NCBI GenBank assembly: GCA_004194705.1 | Contig: SADC01001217.1 | Coordinates: forward strand, 310,001 to 374,000 | Direction: 5' to 3' | DNA from: Ditylenchus dipsaci | Lineage: Eukaryota > Nematoda > Chromadorea > Rhabditida > Anguinidae | Length of the DNA: 64,000 bases | In this document: in pieces, positions 12,611 through 24,529 of the stretch | Layout of the letters: the number at the start of each line of letters is the position of its first letter | Position numbering within the stretch: the stretch's first letter is position 1 | Translations under genes and position numbers: made by a program | The notes under the pieces: generated by a model | The model's database searches: none | Seen by the model: only the letters and a program-made list of their open reading frames with translations | What the model was told of the DNA's origin: nothing

Positions 12611-12950
12611 ATGCTTTTAAGCGAGGAGAACAAACCGGTGGGTCTTTTTGAGGAATATATATACTGGCACAAAGAGCAAATAGAAAAGCAAACTTACTGG
12701 CACTGCATCTTTTACCAGCTTGGAGTGGATGGAAAAGTGGAGAGCAAATGCCCAGGTGTTTTTAAAACCTTATGTATGTTTTTTGGTTTTCATGGTATAT
12801 TCGAATAGGAAGAGCTTCAACTTTCGATGGCATGGTGAAAGTAACGACGTCTCACAATCATTACGCCGACAAAATCAAGGTGGAACTAAAAATAATGCAA
12901 GGGGCAGTGCAGAAGCAAGCCAAAGGAATCCTCGGGTCACTGGTCTTTAG
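12611..12950 (+). CDS. FLYWCH-type zinc finger protein, possibly from a Mutator-like element
   Basis: Two exons (12611-12755 and 12809-about 12950) joined by a 53-base GT..AG intron give a FLYWCH zinc finger: YIYWHKEQIEK, TYWHC, then KCPGRAST across the intron, ending TTSHNHYADK. The spacing YWxC...C...HNH is that of the FLYWCH family, which binds DNA and occurs both in nematode transcription factors and at the N-terminus of Mutator-like transposases. After the finger a basic helix follows (MQGAVQKQAKG), as in transposase-linked versions, but no transposase domain is visible downstream, so the gene is short, truncated or split. The start ATG at 12611 is preceded by a TTTCAG acceptor about 20 bases upstream, so earlier exons or trans-splicing are both possible. 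The 3' end is uncertain. Confidence 0.6.
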
Positions 12951-13389
12951 TGGTATTCATTTTCAGATGATAATATTCATAATAGATTTGTTTAGGGGTC
13001 ATTATGGTTCACTCTTCGGGGATGGCACAGAACATACTAACCTGATCATGTAAAATTTTTTGAAAGCGTTTACTTTGACCAACAATAATTTAGGGAGTTC
13101 TTGCAAGAATAGGCGATCGAGAATGGCTACGAAGCTTTGGATCCTGGTAACTGGATAGGATACTGCCCAAAAGTATGCTCTTTATTTCTCGGTTGGTTGA
13201 CAATTCAAAGTTTACAGGGGATTCATCGCCAGACCAATACATTTGATTGAGTTTAATTTGGCAATACTCAAAGTGCTTATCTCGTGGCGAGCAATTTCAC
13301 TTCACTGAAGCACAGATGGACGGAACTTGTAAAGAAATGAGTAAAGAAATCTTGGGCGGACTCAAACATAAATCTGAGATATGTTTGAG

Positions 13390-13502
13390 TATGTTTTAAC
13401 ATACCGTGGCCTAACTTTGCCTAACCTAAAGCCTAAAAAATAATAAAAAGAACAACAGAAAGTACCAAGGCGAAAAATATTTTTCTCCTAGTATAGGGCC
13501 CA
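13390..13502. repeat. CCTAAG repeat fragment
   Basis: AACATACCGTGGCCTAAC, CCTAACCTAAAGCCTAAA and AACAACAGAAAGTACCAAGG with a TAGGGCCC end match the 41593 family. Confidence 0.55.
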
Positions 13503-13550
13503 TTTTTAATTTTGTGTTAATTTTAATTTTTTAAGGATAAATCTTATATC

Positions 13551-13969
13551 TGCCTTGTTCTGGATGAAAAGTGCCTTGTTTTTGGCTGAAAAGTGCCTTG
13601 TTTTTTCTTTTAGTCACAGCAGCATGTATACTTGCCTTTTTCTCAAAGTGAGTACACCATCACGCAGCCCTACTCTTCTGATTTCTAACGGCGTAGTGTT
13701 TGTTGCAACATCTTTGCACAAACTAGCAGAGACGCCTCAAAATATGAAGCAATTCGGAAAAATGATTTGATTCAAACTTTTACCTTTTTGTGCTGAATTT
13801 TAAAAAGATGTTGCAACAAACAATACGACGTTAGAAACTTGATGATAAGGGCTACGTGATGGTGTTATCACTTTAAAAAAATTGCTACCATACTTGCTGC
13901 TGTGACTAAAAGAAAAAACAAGGCACTTTTCAGCCAAAAACAAGGCACTTTTCATCCAGAACAAGGCAC
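13551..13969. mobile_element. Foldback with AGTGCCTTGTTTT repeat arms
   Basis: Arms repeat GGCTGAAAAGTGCCTTG two to three times on each side, inverted. The core GTACACCATCACGCAGCCC pairs with GGGCTACGTGATGGTGTT and is shared with foldbacks at 37041, 44510 and 46229. A related tandem strip stands alone at 61078-61165. Confidence 0.75.
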
Positions 13970-14111
13970 ATTTAATTATCGTCCATTTTTTAAATAGATG
14001 ATTCTTTATTCATGCATCAATTACTCATTCCAATGCATTTATATTCCACTTGGACAATAAAAAACATACACGAAGAATTATGATTTTAAGCCGAAAATTT
14101 GTATTTAAAAT

Positions 14112-15039
14112 CTAGTTGAGATAAGTGATATCAGCAGGGTCGTAGATGCAGTAAGTGCCATCCGGATCAGTTCCATTAGATCTAGATTCGCCGCTGGTCA
14201 CACCTAAGAAACGTTTGCAGGCAGGCACGTTTCGAGCACTTGCTCCTCCAAGTTTAAGGTCAGTAATAATGGCTGAGTCATTATAGTTGAAGTTAATGCC
14301 AGCCACGTATTGGCCTGCAGTGCCATTGATCGCAGTCAAGTTGCTGAATACAAAGTGGCGTTCGTATTGCTGAGCACAGTTACCACAAGTGCGCGCAAAT
14401 CTAGTGAATGTGTCCACCTGCAAAGACATAGATAAGCTGAACAATGTCTTCAGATTTCTAAATTACCCAAAAGTCATATACAAAGACAGTGCCCCGACCA
14501 TTGAACTGGATTACTTTGTCAGCCGCATTTCTCGCACCTCCACCCCTGACTGTGAAAGCCAGGTTGGCACTAGTATTGCCTAAAACAACAAAATTCAATT
14601 TTTTTTCTGAGTGTAACAGAGGTACCGAAGAAAGACATGGCATCCTCGCCCACATTCTCAAACCAAACATTTGTGACGTTGCAGCCCGCCTGTCTGCAGT
14701 GAACCCCATCTGCGGATCCTTCAGTCCCAGGCGCTGCTCCAATAATACAGTTGCTGAGAGTAGCACCAGTTTGCAGGGTGAACACAGGTCTCTGTGTTTC
14801 TGTCGACCCACCATTCCCCAAAGTAGTTGGATTGGGAATGTAGCGAGTGTAATTGCAGTTGAAGGTGGTGCTCACATTTACTGTGATTGTCGCATTGACC
14901 TAACAAATGAAAATTTACAAAAATAGTTTTAGAGGGCAGGCCGTACCGTGACATTGCGAGTAGCGGTTGGCCAAAATTGTGTTTGACCAGTTTGAAAAAA
15001 GTGACAAAAAGTGACTAAGAAACCAATATAGCAAATCAT
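14112..15039 (-). CDS. pel: Secreted pectate lyase, polysaccharide lyase family 3
   Basis: Cleaves alpha-1,4-polygalacturonan in plant cell walls by beta-elimination, calcium dependent. Four exons on the minus strand, 15039-14947, 14899-14626, 14579-14467 and 14417-14112, join in phase to 261 residues without a break. Residues 1-19 (MICYIGFLVTFCHFFQTGQ) look like a signal peptide. The four PL3 signature regions are present: SADGVHC (93-99), NVWFENVGEDA (107-117), GGGARNAADKVIQFNG (135-150) and RTCGNC (169-174). The acidic and lysine/arginine residues the family uses for calcium binding and catalysis lie in these blocks. Length fits nematode and bacterial PL3 enzymes (about 240-280). Introns are 41-49 bases. 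PL3 genes are known from plant-parasitic nematodes, bacteria and fungi; the nematode copies are held to come from horizontal transfer. Expression in pharyngeal gland cells is an inference from that group. Confidence 0.93.
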
Positions 15040-16045
15040 TTTCAAAGGGAATACAATCTCTGCTTGCAGTCCACGCATTATATATGCTTATGAAATCGGC
15101 TAATTGTTAGAGATGTTTGCAATAGCAACCTCTTTTCAACCTGTTTAAATTTTATAAACTTGAGACCAGCTTAAAAGTCTCCTTGGCGTCAGCAAATTTT
15201 TATATATTAGGCTAAGTTAACGTTTATTTAGCTTTGATCAAGCGAAATTTGAAAGAGTTTCAAATTGAAGTGCTGAAAATAAAAGATTAACGGACAGGAA
15301 AAAAATGAGCGTGAAAAAGATGAATTATAGAATTATTTATTACTGCTTTATTTGTAGTGAACATTGTGCAAGACCTGTGAAAACCATCTTTTTATAGTTA
15401 ATTTATTGGGCGGACAAAAAAATTCTGGATGATTTCAGCGTTAGATAATTAATAAGAGAAGAGGCACGAGACCCGGGTGCTGCCGCCTTGCAAAGTTTTA
15501 CTACTTTTAGGCGCAAGGCGCCCTTTTTATACTCGCTCCAGACGCTAGGCACCCAGCCTGCACTAGTTTTTCTAAACAGTTTTAACATTTTTAAATTTTA
15601 ACACTATATTTTTTAGTATTTTTCGCATCTAACTTAAATACTGGCAGCAATATACAAAAAAATTAATATTAAACACATATTATACACTCCGATGCCGCTA
15701 TCTTTCGGTCGCTGACGCCAGAAAAGCGCCGATGCTAAGATCTCAAGGCTCTGGCGCCGATTTTCAAAATTTTCTCCCAGTGCCGATTACTTCAAATCAG
15801 GGCACAAGGACGACAGAAAACACAAATAGAGAGCCAGAATTTTTGACTGAAGGCTAATAACGAGAGTGATCAGAGAAGATACCTAAAACCAGAGACTCAA
15901 CAGGTTTTGACCGTGCCGCTATTTTTAATTATATTTTTTGTTAAGAACCTTTTTTCTGTCTTCCCGATGTTTTCTTCGACTTGTGGTGAGAAGCAGACAA
16001 GGCGAGCGTGAGATAGGGTAGAATTAGACGTGTTTTTTTGCACTT
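15040..16045. other. Pectate lyase 5' flank, no gene seen
   Basis: TATATA at 15085 and 15202 upstream of the start codon could serve the promoter; no other structure found. Confidence 0.35.
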
Positions 16046-16216
16046 CAGCCAAACCTCGGTTATACGCCACCCCAGGGGACCGTCTTTAGGGTGGCTTATA
16101 ACCGAGATGGCGTATAACCGGGGTGTCAGTTGTCTAAGAATAAGCCAAACTCAGCCAAATACAACATATTTAGGGTGGCGTATATCCGAGTGTGGGGTAT
16201 ACAGATACTTGACTGT
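16046..16216. repeat. CCTCGGTTATACGCCACC repeat
   Basis: CAGCCAAACCTCGGTTATAC, then GTGGCGTATAACCG copies; ends CTTGACTGTACA. Same plan as the CTCGATTTA family with another internal word. Confidence 0.55.
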
Positions 16217-16762
16217 ACATACAGATTACGAAAAAACATTTTTAAGTTCACTCTAATGAACGCAGGTTTACCTAAACTTTAACCAAAATAAAAAATTGGC
16301 GCCGATCCGACTCCGGCTTCGGAGTCGGCAAAACTAAAATTCCGGTTCCGGTTTTCACAAATCTAAAATTCCAGTTCCTGTCCAAATATAGATTCCGAGC
16401 CAACTGTAGTTGCCACACCAGCTTGCTTCTGCTATAAAATTATTGATTTTCTTAGGAAAAAATCTGCTGCACTGTTTTTTTATAAAAAAATACTTTTTGC
16501 TGTTTATTTTCACAGAGAAATTTTAAAAATGATGTTTGCTGAATCATTGCAAAAACCGGTTCTTTACCTGCCTCTACCGGAGAATCCGGTCCCTTTTTTC
16601 GCCTTGGTCCCCTGTTGTTTCGAAAGTGATAATGATTTAAGTGATTATGTTAACTGTAATTATGTTTGTGATTATGTTAACTTTATCTCAGGTACCTCGT
16701 ATAATATTTTTATGTAATAGAGCAATGAACTTTTCTGAGCTGCCGAGAGGTGAAAATTTTCA

Positions 16763-16955
16763 TTTAAAGGACCTGTCTACGTCCACGAGTTTCGTGCGAT
16801 TGGGTTGGAGAGGGACAGTTTTTTTTCCCCGAAAATTCACTAAACTATTTTTTGAACTATAAAGTGACTAAACTAGTATTTTCGGTGTAAAAACTTCTCC
16901 AGCCAATTTAAATGTACGAAATTCGTGGCCGTAGACAGGCATGGTCCTTTGAGAA
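16763..16955. repeat. AAAGGACC MITE
   Basis: AAAGGACCTGTCTACGTCC and CCGTAGACAGGCATGGTCCTTT pair, as do CACGAGTTTCGT and ACGAAATTCGTG. Same ends as 53949 and 57994. Confidence 0.7.
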
Positions 16956-18020
16956 CGGAACCTTTTGCCGGGTAAAAGAAGGACACAAGTTCTATTAAAA
17001 AAAGTGCTATACGAGATACCTGAGATAAAAGATAAGAGCGTATAAAAACATACTTATCCCTTTAATGTCATAGCTTTCGTAGAGTACGTAATATGGAAGT
17101 TGGAAAACTATTACAAATAGCCAAATAAAAGCAATAGTCCACGTGACCTTTTTTCGAGAACATAAATTAGCAGCTTGAATTGGCAATACAATAGCTATAA
17201 ATCTAAATATTTATTAGTTTGTTATTGAATTAGCCATCTTTAAAACCTCTGGATTGCTATGGCCATAAAAGTAAATATGGAGACTATGATAAGTAAATTA
17301 GAAATATATCGTTCAAAAGGACACAAAGAAGCAGGCAAGTACCAGCCACCACTACCTTAATACACCATCAGCAACCAAATGGCCGTGAAAGTGATCAAAT
17401 ACAAAAGGTCAGCGATCGCCTTAAAATAAAGCTGTATCTATTAAACCTTAAGGACCACTGCCATCTAGGGCTATAGCAACTTCGACATGTTAGAGTTTTA
17501 AAAGTTGTTTTTATGTGTTTTCGTCTTGCAAACCTCAATTTCCCACACCATATTCGTGCCCACCTTGTTTGCTTATAAAAAATTTTTTAGTCTCAAAACT
17601 CAGTCAGATTTTGTTTTCTACTTGATACAATAAAAATTCAATTTTCGGGAAAAAATCGGATTTTTTAGTTTAAAAGGTTTTTTGTCTGAAATGGAACTTG
17701 AGATATGAGTAAATTCTGAGACTGAAGAGCATTTTTGTTAACAAAGCGGGCACGCTGGAAACGAATTTGGTGTCCGTAATTAGGGTTCGCGAGGTGAACA
17801 TACATAAAAGCCCTTTTACAACTTCACCGTTTTTTCCGCCGCTAAATTTTTCTTTGTCGTTTTTTCACTGCTGTTGGTATCTCCAAACTAGAAAGAAATT
17901 TTTTAAGACTTACCAAATTCATAAGCAATAGATTCATGCCTGTGTTTCGCATTTTCTTATCAAAACAAATCGCAAAAATTACGAGAGGATTTGCAAATAT
18001 ACAGAGTAGAGTGACTAAAC
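16956..18020. other. AT-rich, nothing supported
   Basis: No coding signal or paired repeats seen. Confidence 0.45.
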
Positions 18021-18184
18021 TACAGTCGAGTCTCGATTTAACGATCACCCGATTTAACGATCACCTGGATCGGTCCCTTCAATAATAAATTCCGTCAAAT
18101 TAGCCCTCGATTCAACGATCACTCTCGATTTAACGATCACCTGGGTCTGTCCCAGGGTGATCGTTAAATCGAGACTCGACTGTA
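18021..18184. repeat. CTCGATTTAACGA MITE, near-perfect palindrome
   Basis: TA-CAGTCGAGTCTCGATTTA at the left and its complement at the right, TA on both sides; GATCACC follows the ends. Consistent with Tc1/mariner/pogo integration. Confidence 0.8.
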
Positions 18185-18878
18185 GTGATAATACCAAATG
18201 CTAGAGAAAACTTTATACTTACAGTTCGATACATAGCCTTCTTTATATTTTAGACTAAAATTTAGCAGAATAAAATAAAACAAGAAGTATTGTTATTGAG
18301 ATTGATTGTACGCTGATTTGTTCTTAAATTCTTTATGCCTTTAGATAATTAAAAAATGGAGCAAGAACTTGTTTTTAAATTTAGTCATCATTTATTTGAA
18401 AATTATTAGTTTAATATACAGGATACCCAAAAAAAACCCGCAGCACTTTGAGACTGCTGTTAGGCCACTTTTCTTGACATTTTTGTGTGCACGATTTGTC
18501 TTTTTTTGGCATAAGAAATGACATTTCATCGACCCTTTAATTTTCTAGCAGATGGTAAAATAAAATTAAGTAAGTGACATAGACTTAATAGATAAATAGA
18601 CAAAATAAAAGGTTCGGTCTGGATTTTAGATCGCTGAATCTTAAGTTTATGTTGTAATAACTGGTTTTTTCATGATAATTTTTAATGGCAAATATTATTT
18701 TTCTGTAATATTTAAAGTTCAAAATTTTGTTTGGCTAAAATTTTATGTTTGTTTTGACCACTCTTTTGAGCTTCCCAAGACGTTATTAACTGAGAACACA
18801 CGTTTTTGAGATTGGGAAAGCATTTTTTAAAGCCTTTTTTGACCAAAAGTTGACTTTTCGCCAAGGGAAATCGGTATA

Positions 18879-19138
18879 TAAGTTCGCGGGTGGTTATACA
18901 CAGCTCGCAAAATTTCTGTATGCTTTTCACAAGTTTTGACTAATACAAGCGATTAAAAATTAATGGGTAAGCTCCACATTCCAAATTTTATTTGTAAAAA
19001 CAGAAGAAATTTTTCTGTTTTTACAAATAAAATTTCGAATGTGGAACTTACCCATTAATTTTTAATGGCTTGTATTATTCAAAAATTATGAAACCATGCA
19101 GAAACCTTGCGAATTGTGTATAACCACCCGCGAACTTA
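18879..19138. repeat. Palindromic MITE with AAGTTCGCGGGTGG ends
   Basis: Arms of about 125 bp, exact over AAGTTCGCGGGTGGTTATAC and again over AAAATTAATGGGTAAG...TTTGTAAAAACAGAA. Confidence 0.8.
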
Positions 19139-19999
19139 CGGACCCAACCCAATATTTAAAAGATGAAATTTGAACATAGTTTTGTTAAACGACCGTGGCC
19201 GTCTACGACAACGTAAATTTGGCGGACAGCTCTTAGCTCCAAAAATGCACGAAATTATTATTTTTTTGGCATAAAAAATGATATTTTAATAACTAATAAT
19301 TTCGTGCATTTTCGTAGTAAAATCTGGCCAATTCACTTTACAAAATTATCGTTGTTGTAGACGCCTATAGTTTTTTCACTGTAACACTGGATATATAGAA
19401 CACCGCATATAGAAATTCTGGTATGCGTGCCTTTTTATTTGTGTGCATAAATGCATGGTCACCTTTTTTTGTTTTTATATTAATATACACTGATCACCTG
19501 CAGTAAAATTTTGCAAATTTTATAAAATTACTTCTATAAAAAGTTTTATAAAAAATTATTTTATAAAATTAAGTAATTAGTAATCTAAAAGCCATCGACA
19601 ATCTCGGAAAAAATTTCATCAGCGACCCTGACAACCAAAAATCGTCAAAATTGTCAGGCCAGTGCCCACGTTTTGACTAGCGGCGTCGGCGCCAGTGCAA
19701 CGTTTTTTATGTCTAAGGTACGTGCGTGTGCCTATTTCAACTATATGCACCCTGCGCCATCGAAGGAATCGCAGAATCGCTGTGGGTTAGAGATGCGAAC
19801 ACAGTCCACTACTGTTAAACCATCCTTCCAACGCTCAAACTTCCAACGTTCAAAAAACGCTCAACTTTAGAAGCTGAATACAAAAAGAGCCAAATTTTTA
19901 AAAGTTATGGTCATTCCGAAGCTGGAGAATTTCTCAATGCACTGTGTATATTAATAAAACAAGATTTCATAAAATTAATTTTACATTTTTAAGTACAAT

Positions 20000-21817
20000 T
20001 TACTGTGATTTCCATCTATAGACTCTATTTACAGAATTTAAGAATCCAGACTCTTGTATGGGTCCTAGCCTAGCAAACGGCTCATTTTCTGACTGTGGTG
20101 TTGCATAAGCCAATATATATCTTAAAAATTTGACTTCTTATAAATTAAAAAAAAATGAAAAACTTGCCTGTTTTCTAAATGAACTTTAGTGATCAAGTTT
20201 TTGGAAAAGTGGCTTAGTGAAGCAAAGTCACTCTGGCAGACAATCACTTCAAATGGTGAATTAAAACGGGCTTCAGTCTCGTTCTGAAATATGCGGCTTT
20301 AAAAATTTTAGATTTTAAATTAGGAATAGTTGTACCGTAAATGTTGCAATACATCCAACACTACTCCCTCCTACACGGGGCTCTATCTTTTTTACCCTTT
20401 TGAAAATCGGGAAAATTTTGGGTCGATCTTGAGATTTGGGTGGAAAACCTAAATCTAAAAAAGCAGAATTGGTGGAGCTCTTAGTAGTTAAGGCAATGCA
20501 ATAAACAGCCTTGCAAAATGTTTGCTCCAGAATACAGACCCTTAACGTCAAGAGGGGGGGGGGGGGGGGTGGTATCTATCAAAACATTTGTAGTAATTCA
20601 TTCTTATTATTTTGGAAATTTACCTGAATCGCGTTGGCTATAGGCTGAAGATTACCACAGATGTAGTTGCGGTGCTGTCTGAACACTCTCCTAAATGTTT
20701 CTTCAACTGCCTGCTGCAGCTCCGAGTTGCATGTCATCAAGCCTTAAACAACAAACTGAATTTCAGCTCAACTCATCGTTATTTACCATAAGTATTTGTA
20801 AAACAATCTGGAAGAGGATAGTCTCGGCCAGTAGGCTGGGGAAAAGGTAGGGGCTGAGGATTGGACAATGGTTGAGCGGGTGGTTGGAAGTTAGCTATAG
20901 GTTGGTTGGGAAATACCTGCTGAGGCACACTTGGTTGCACAAAGACTTGCTGCGGTGGGGCAGGAGGCTGTAAAAAAGACTGGGGGGCGTTTGGTAATGG
21001 TTCAGGGTTAAACACAGGTTGAGAATTAAAAACTGGCTGTGAATTGAACACTGGCTGAGCTGGGGCAGATTGTGCAACAAAGAACGTTTCTGGTGCACTC
21101 GGAAAGCTGGCACCGCTACCCCCGCTTCCACTGAATCCACTGCCCCCACTACCTCCACTGAATCCACTGCTCCCACTACCTCCACTGGACCCGCTACCTC
21201 CACTACCTCCGCTGAACCCGCTACCTCCACTAAACCCACTGCCTCCGCCGCCTCCGCCTTAAAAAGCATTTCTTAATTTAGTCACTTTTTAATTTTATAA
21301 TATTTGTTAAAAACATTTTTGGCAAAATTGAGCTTTTCATATTTTTCCTGTTAAGATTTTAGCTAAAACATCAAAAAACATGTTTTTGGTTGCTTTTGGG
21401 AGGGCACCGAATGAGGGAAATCGCCCAAAAAGTTTATTGCAGTGCTAACAAATTTCGTAAAATATTCGGGCTGACTTGACCCCGGCTTTTAAAGATTTAA
21501 CCTAAGCTCGGTCTGGAAGCAAGCTTGTGCACATGTCTGGCTAATAAACCATTCAAAGCATAAAATAAACAACTTGAATACTTTAAAAATATAATTTGGA
21601 CTCCATATTTACCTGAAGTTGGATATCCAAATCTTCTGACTCTAACAGACGAACTAGAATTTCTAACTTGGTCCCATTTTTGTTCAGTCAAAAATTGGTA
21701 GCAGGAATATGAAGAACATTTAATAAATTCCTGCTTTTTCGACACATTTTTAAATGCATTTGTCAGCAGCTGTATTTGATAAAATAAAAAAAGGAAAATA
21801 AGAAAAATAAAATTCAT
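20000..21817 (-). CDS. Ground-like (GRL) domain secreted protein
   Basis: Five minus-strand exons, 21817-21613, 21257-20787, 20742-20624, 20283-20168 and 20120-20000, join in phase to 343 residues. Residues 1-21 (MNFIFLIFLFLFYQIQLLTN) form a signal peptide. Residues 69-115 are Gly/Ser repeats of the type GGSGFSGGSGSSG, and 120-215 are Pro/Gln-rich with repeated QPVFNSQPVFN. From about 218 follows a ground-like domain: DCFTNTYGLMTCNSELQQAV, IANAIQNETEARF, FEVIVCQSDF and a C-terminal ILAYATPQ, matching the family pattern of paired cysteines and a closing LAYAT. These proteins are nematode-specific hedgehog-related extracellular proteins linked to cuticle and glial/epidermal matrix. Exon 4 ends in a GC donor (CAG|GCAAGT), a GC-AG intron. 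The gene is intact. Low-complexity repeats make exon 2 prone to length change. Confidence 0.9.
20333..20578. repeat. TACCGTA MITE in an intron of the GRL gene
   Basis: TACCGTAAATGTTGCAATAC at the left; interior shared with 8644; a 17-base G run at 20553-20570 near the right end. The right TACGGTA is lost. Confidence 0.6.
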
Positions 21818-22734
21818 TCAACCGAGTCTAATCCGGATTTTTCACTTTTACTTTCAAAAAAGGATTAAGGAAAATAGTAGTGATAGTTAAAAACCGAATG
21901 TAGGAAAAAGATTGATGACACAATTGAGCAAAGATATTTTTTCATTTCCTTTCCTAAGGCTGGTCAATGTCTTTTTTTAATTGGTGCGCAAGATAAAGCT
22001 ACCCGATGCTAATCAAATTAAGCAGTAGTATCGGTTGCATCTTTTAGCAATAACTTGTGGTCGTGATCAGTTATTCATTTGGTTATGTCTTCAAGCAAAA
22101 AAAGCAGGATAAAGTATTTAGCAGATATTTCTTGACAGGGAAAAATGTAGCGAGGACTTTTTTCAATAGTTTTGGCTATAGTCTATTACACCCCTAATGG
22201 CATGTTATCCACAGTAAGTAAATAACTGAAAAAATCGTTTAAATTTGCATGTTTTCGGCTGATAAGTTTGTTTGTACAAATTAGTCTGTTTTTCGGTTTA
22301 GAGCCAGTCGTTTTCTCCATATTCATAGACTATCATTTATCGAATACCAACTATAGTCGATGCAAACAGATGCAAAAACCAATAAACACCTACCGAAGAA
22401 GGTCATTATGGAGTCATTCAAATCATGTTGGATTACTAATTTAAATGATCGGAGGAAGGACAATAAAATACACTGCTTCAAGGAAGATCGTCCAGTGCGT
22501 ACTGGTCGAAGAAAGCTGTAAACATTGCGGGATAATAATATGGTGGATGAGCTAATGGAAGAAATAGACTTTTGTGAAGAAGAAAATATCTTCGATGATA
22601 GTAATGCGTTCCTTGAGTGTTAAATTGTTTGTTTGAGTGAGTAATAAAGATGTGGATTTGCAAATTAGTTGACAATGTTGCTAAGTTCCAATGGCTAAAT
22701 CCTTTTTCGGGATAAATTTTTATGTAACGAAAAA
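21818..22734. other. GRL 5' flank, no gene seen
   Basis: No coding signal; only short A/T words. Confidence 0.45.
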
Positions 22735-22857
22735 TCGAGGGGCCCTCTGTACTTGAAGGACCCTCTCTAACAGACGGGTTCTCTCAGAGCGGGGAGGGGG
22801 TTGAAAAATAGACGGGTGTACGCATAATCCAACTGCCTATTAGATAGAATACGGTAT
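22735..22857. repeat. TACCGTA-family fragment
   Basis: Repeated GGACCCTCTCTAACAGACGG and TATTAGATAGAATACGGTA at the right end. Confidence 0.5.
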
Positions 22858-22879
22858 AATAGTTTTTTTTAACTAGGAC

Positions 22880-22980
22880 CTACCTTATATATAAACTCTG
22901 GTATGCATACATGTTTTATGCATCCAAAGTACAATCCAGAGACACACACAAATCGAGTGGTTTGTGTCTAAGGTATGTGG
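22880..22980. repeat. Dispersed repeat TCTGGTATGCATACATG
   Basis: AACTCTGGTATGCATACATG and TTTGTGTCTAAGGTATGTG recur inverted at 27500-27590 and diverged at 19390-19460. Confidence 0.5.
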
Positions 22981-22984
22981 GTAA

Positions 22985-23326
22985 CTAAAAGCGCATCTTT
23001 TTTTTATTATTTTTCGGGAGATGTCTTTTTTGAAATATTTTATATTCCACTGAAATAGACTCATACAAATTTGTCTTGTCTGTTTTTGTTTTTATTTTTT
23101 GGTTTTTATTTTGCAGAATGAGATATAACTGTTTTTTCCCTTCTGCTGCTTGCGTTCCATTTGCTTTTTTACTTGCATTCTTTGCTAATTTAAGCAAATT
23201 TGCAAATCCTTTCTCCGAAGCTCGAACTGTGTATTTATTGTATACAGGCAGATACGAAGTATTGCCTTTTACACTTTTTAGGCCAAATAACTTCCCAATT
23301 TCGATTGCTTTTTTTATCGCGTCCAT
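22985..23326 (-). CDS. Small lysine-rich hypothetical protein
   Basis: An open frame of 113 codons with an ATG at 23326 and a stop at 22985. The product begins MDAIKKAIEIGKLFGLKSVK and is basic, with a helical-looking Lys/Ala-rich middle (LLKLAKNASKKANG) and a more random Lys/Asn-rich end. No signal peptide or membrane segment is seen. I do not recognise it. The first 75 residues look more like coding sequence than the last 40, so an intron or a frame error in the second half is possible. An alternative is that it is chance open sequence in A-rich DNA. Confidence 0.3.
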   Translation of the reverse strand: MDAIKKAIEIGKLFGLKSVKGNTSYLPVYNKYTVRASEKGFANLLKLAKNASKKANGTQAAEGKKQLYLILQNKNQKIKTKTDKTNLYESISVEYKIFQKRHLPKNNKKKMRF

Positions 23327-23412
23327 GTTTATAATTTTGTTATCTACACAAAATACTTACTATCGAAAAAAGAAGCGAAAAGACTTACATTAAATTTTTG
23401 ACGCTACTGTCA

Positions 23413-23535
23413 TCTATCGTATTTCCTCTAATTAGCGCGCCGGCGCGCTAACTATTTGGATGCCTTCCAGGGGCGCGTTTGTTAGAGGAGGCGCGGTTAT
23501 TTTTCGAAGCATCCAAAAAAAATCTTGAGTGACAC
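23413..23535. repeat. TACCGTA-family fragment with GC-rich palindrome
   Basis: TATCGTATTTCCTCTAATTAG then GCGCGCCGGCGCGC, an exact 14-bp palindrome, and GTTAGAGGAGGCGCGG. No right end. Confidence 0.5.
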
Positions 23536-24529
23536 TCGAAAACCAAACAAACTCTATCAAAATTTCGTATCAACACAAAATCAAACAATCCATTTAAGAA
23601 CTTGGAATTCTTGGTTAAGAACATCAAATCGAAAAGATTCATCGGGAGTTATTTATTTTTCTTGGCCTGCGTTCATGTCATCGCGAAGCACCTGCAACTC
23701 TTAAAGTCGCCTCGGAAATATCCCAGGAAACCTAAAAGCAATGTACGGGGGTGTGAGTTGAAAAAAACGCGCCCTCCCTAAGAAAGTGACTCCTTCATTG
23801 TGAGACGGCTTAAATGGAAAAAAAACCCCAAGATAAAAATAATTTCGGGCATTCTCATTGATCTTCCAGGATCTCCTTCTTGAAACTTCCTAAACAAATT
23901 TTGAATAGAATATTTTAAGTTAGCGAGCTGACTTAGCCAACCACCAATTTAGTCTTTTTTATTTCAAGCCTTTCTTACCTTCAATAACTGATAGGCTGAC
24001 TAAAACATTTTTATGACTCTAAAAATGTGAGAAAAGTATTGTTTCAGTCCATCCTAACATACCATATCCTATCCTTGTCGTAAGCATAAACAAAAAAAGC
24101 TTGTTAATTAAATCTCTGTAATGATGTCCAGCAAGTTGACAAAAGATGTTTATTCGAGATGAAAAAAGATTTTGATGAAAAAAAAACTAAAAATATGTTT
24201 AAAAAATCATCTCATTCTTTTTAGGCATCCCCGGGTTACATGTGAAAATAGTTGCTTTAACACCGCGCGATAGTGAAACATTTAAATAATAGCTTATTGA
24301 AGTTACCATTTACCTCTGTTGTTTAATTTTCAAAAACGTGCTTCTATATCCCCTTAGCTGAAAAGAAATCTTAGAATCTAACACTTGAATCTGATCCAGT
24401 GTTTAACGCTCTACACAATGGTGTTTTTAGAATTGTTGAAAAAATCACAAAAACAGTGTGCAACTATCCTGATTTATGTAAAAAAATTGCTGGTTTTCAG
24501 GTACTTTTAAGGTCAAATTGTTTTGTCTC

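Noticed and set aside
21070..21276. Plus-strand frame rich in Thr/Ser/Ala
   Set aside because: Shadow of the Gly/Ser repeats of the minus-strand GRL gene.
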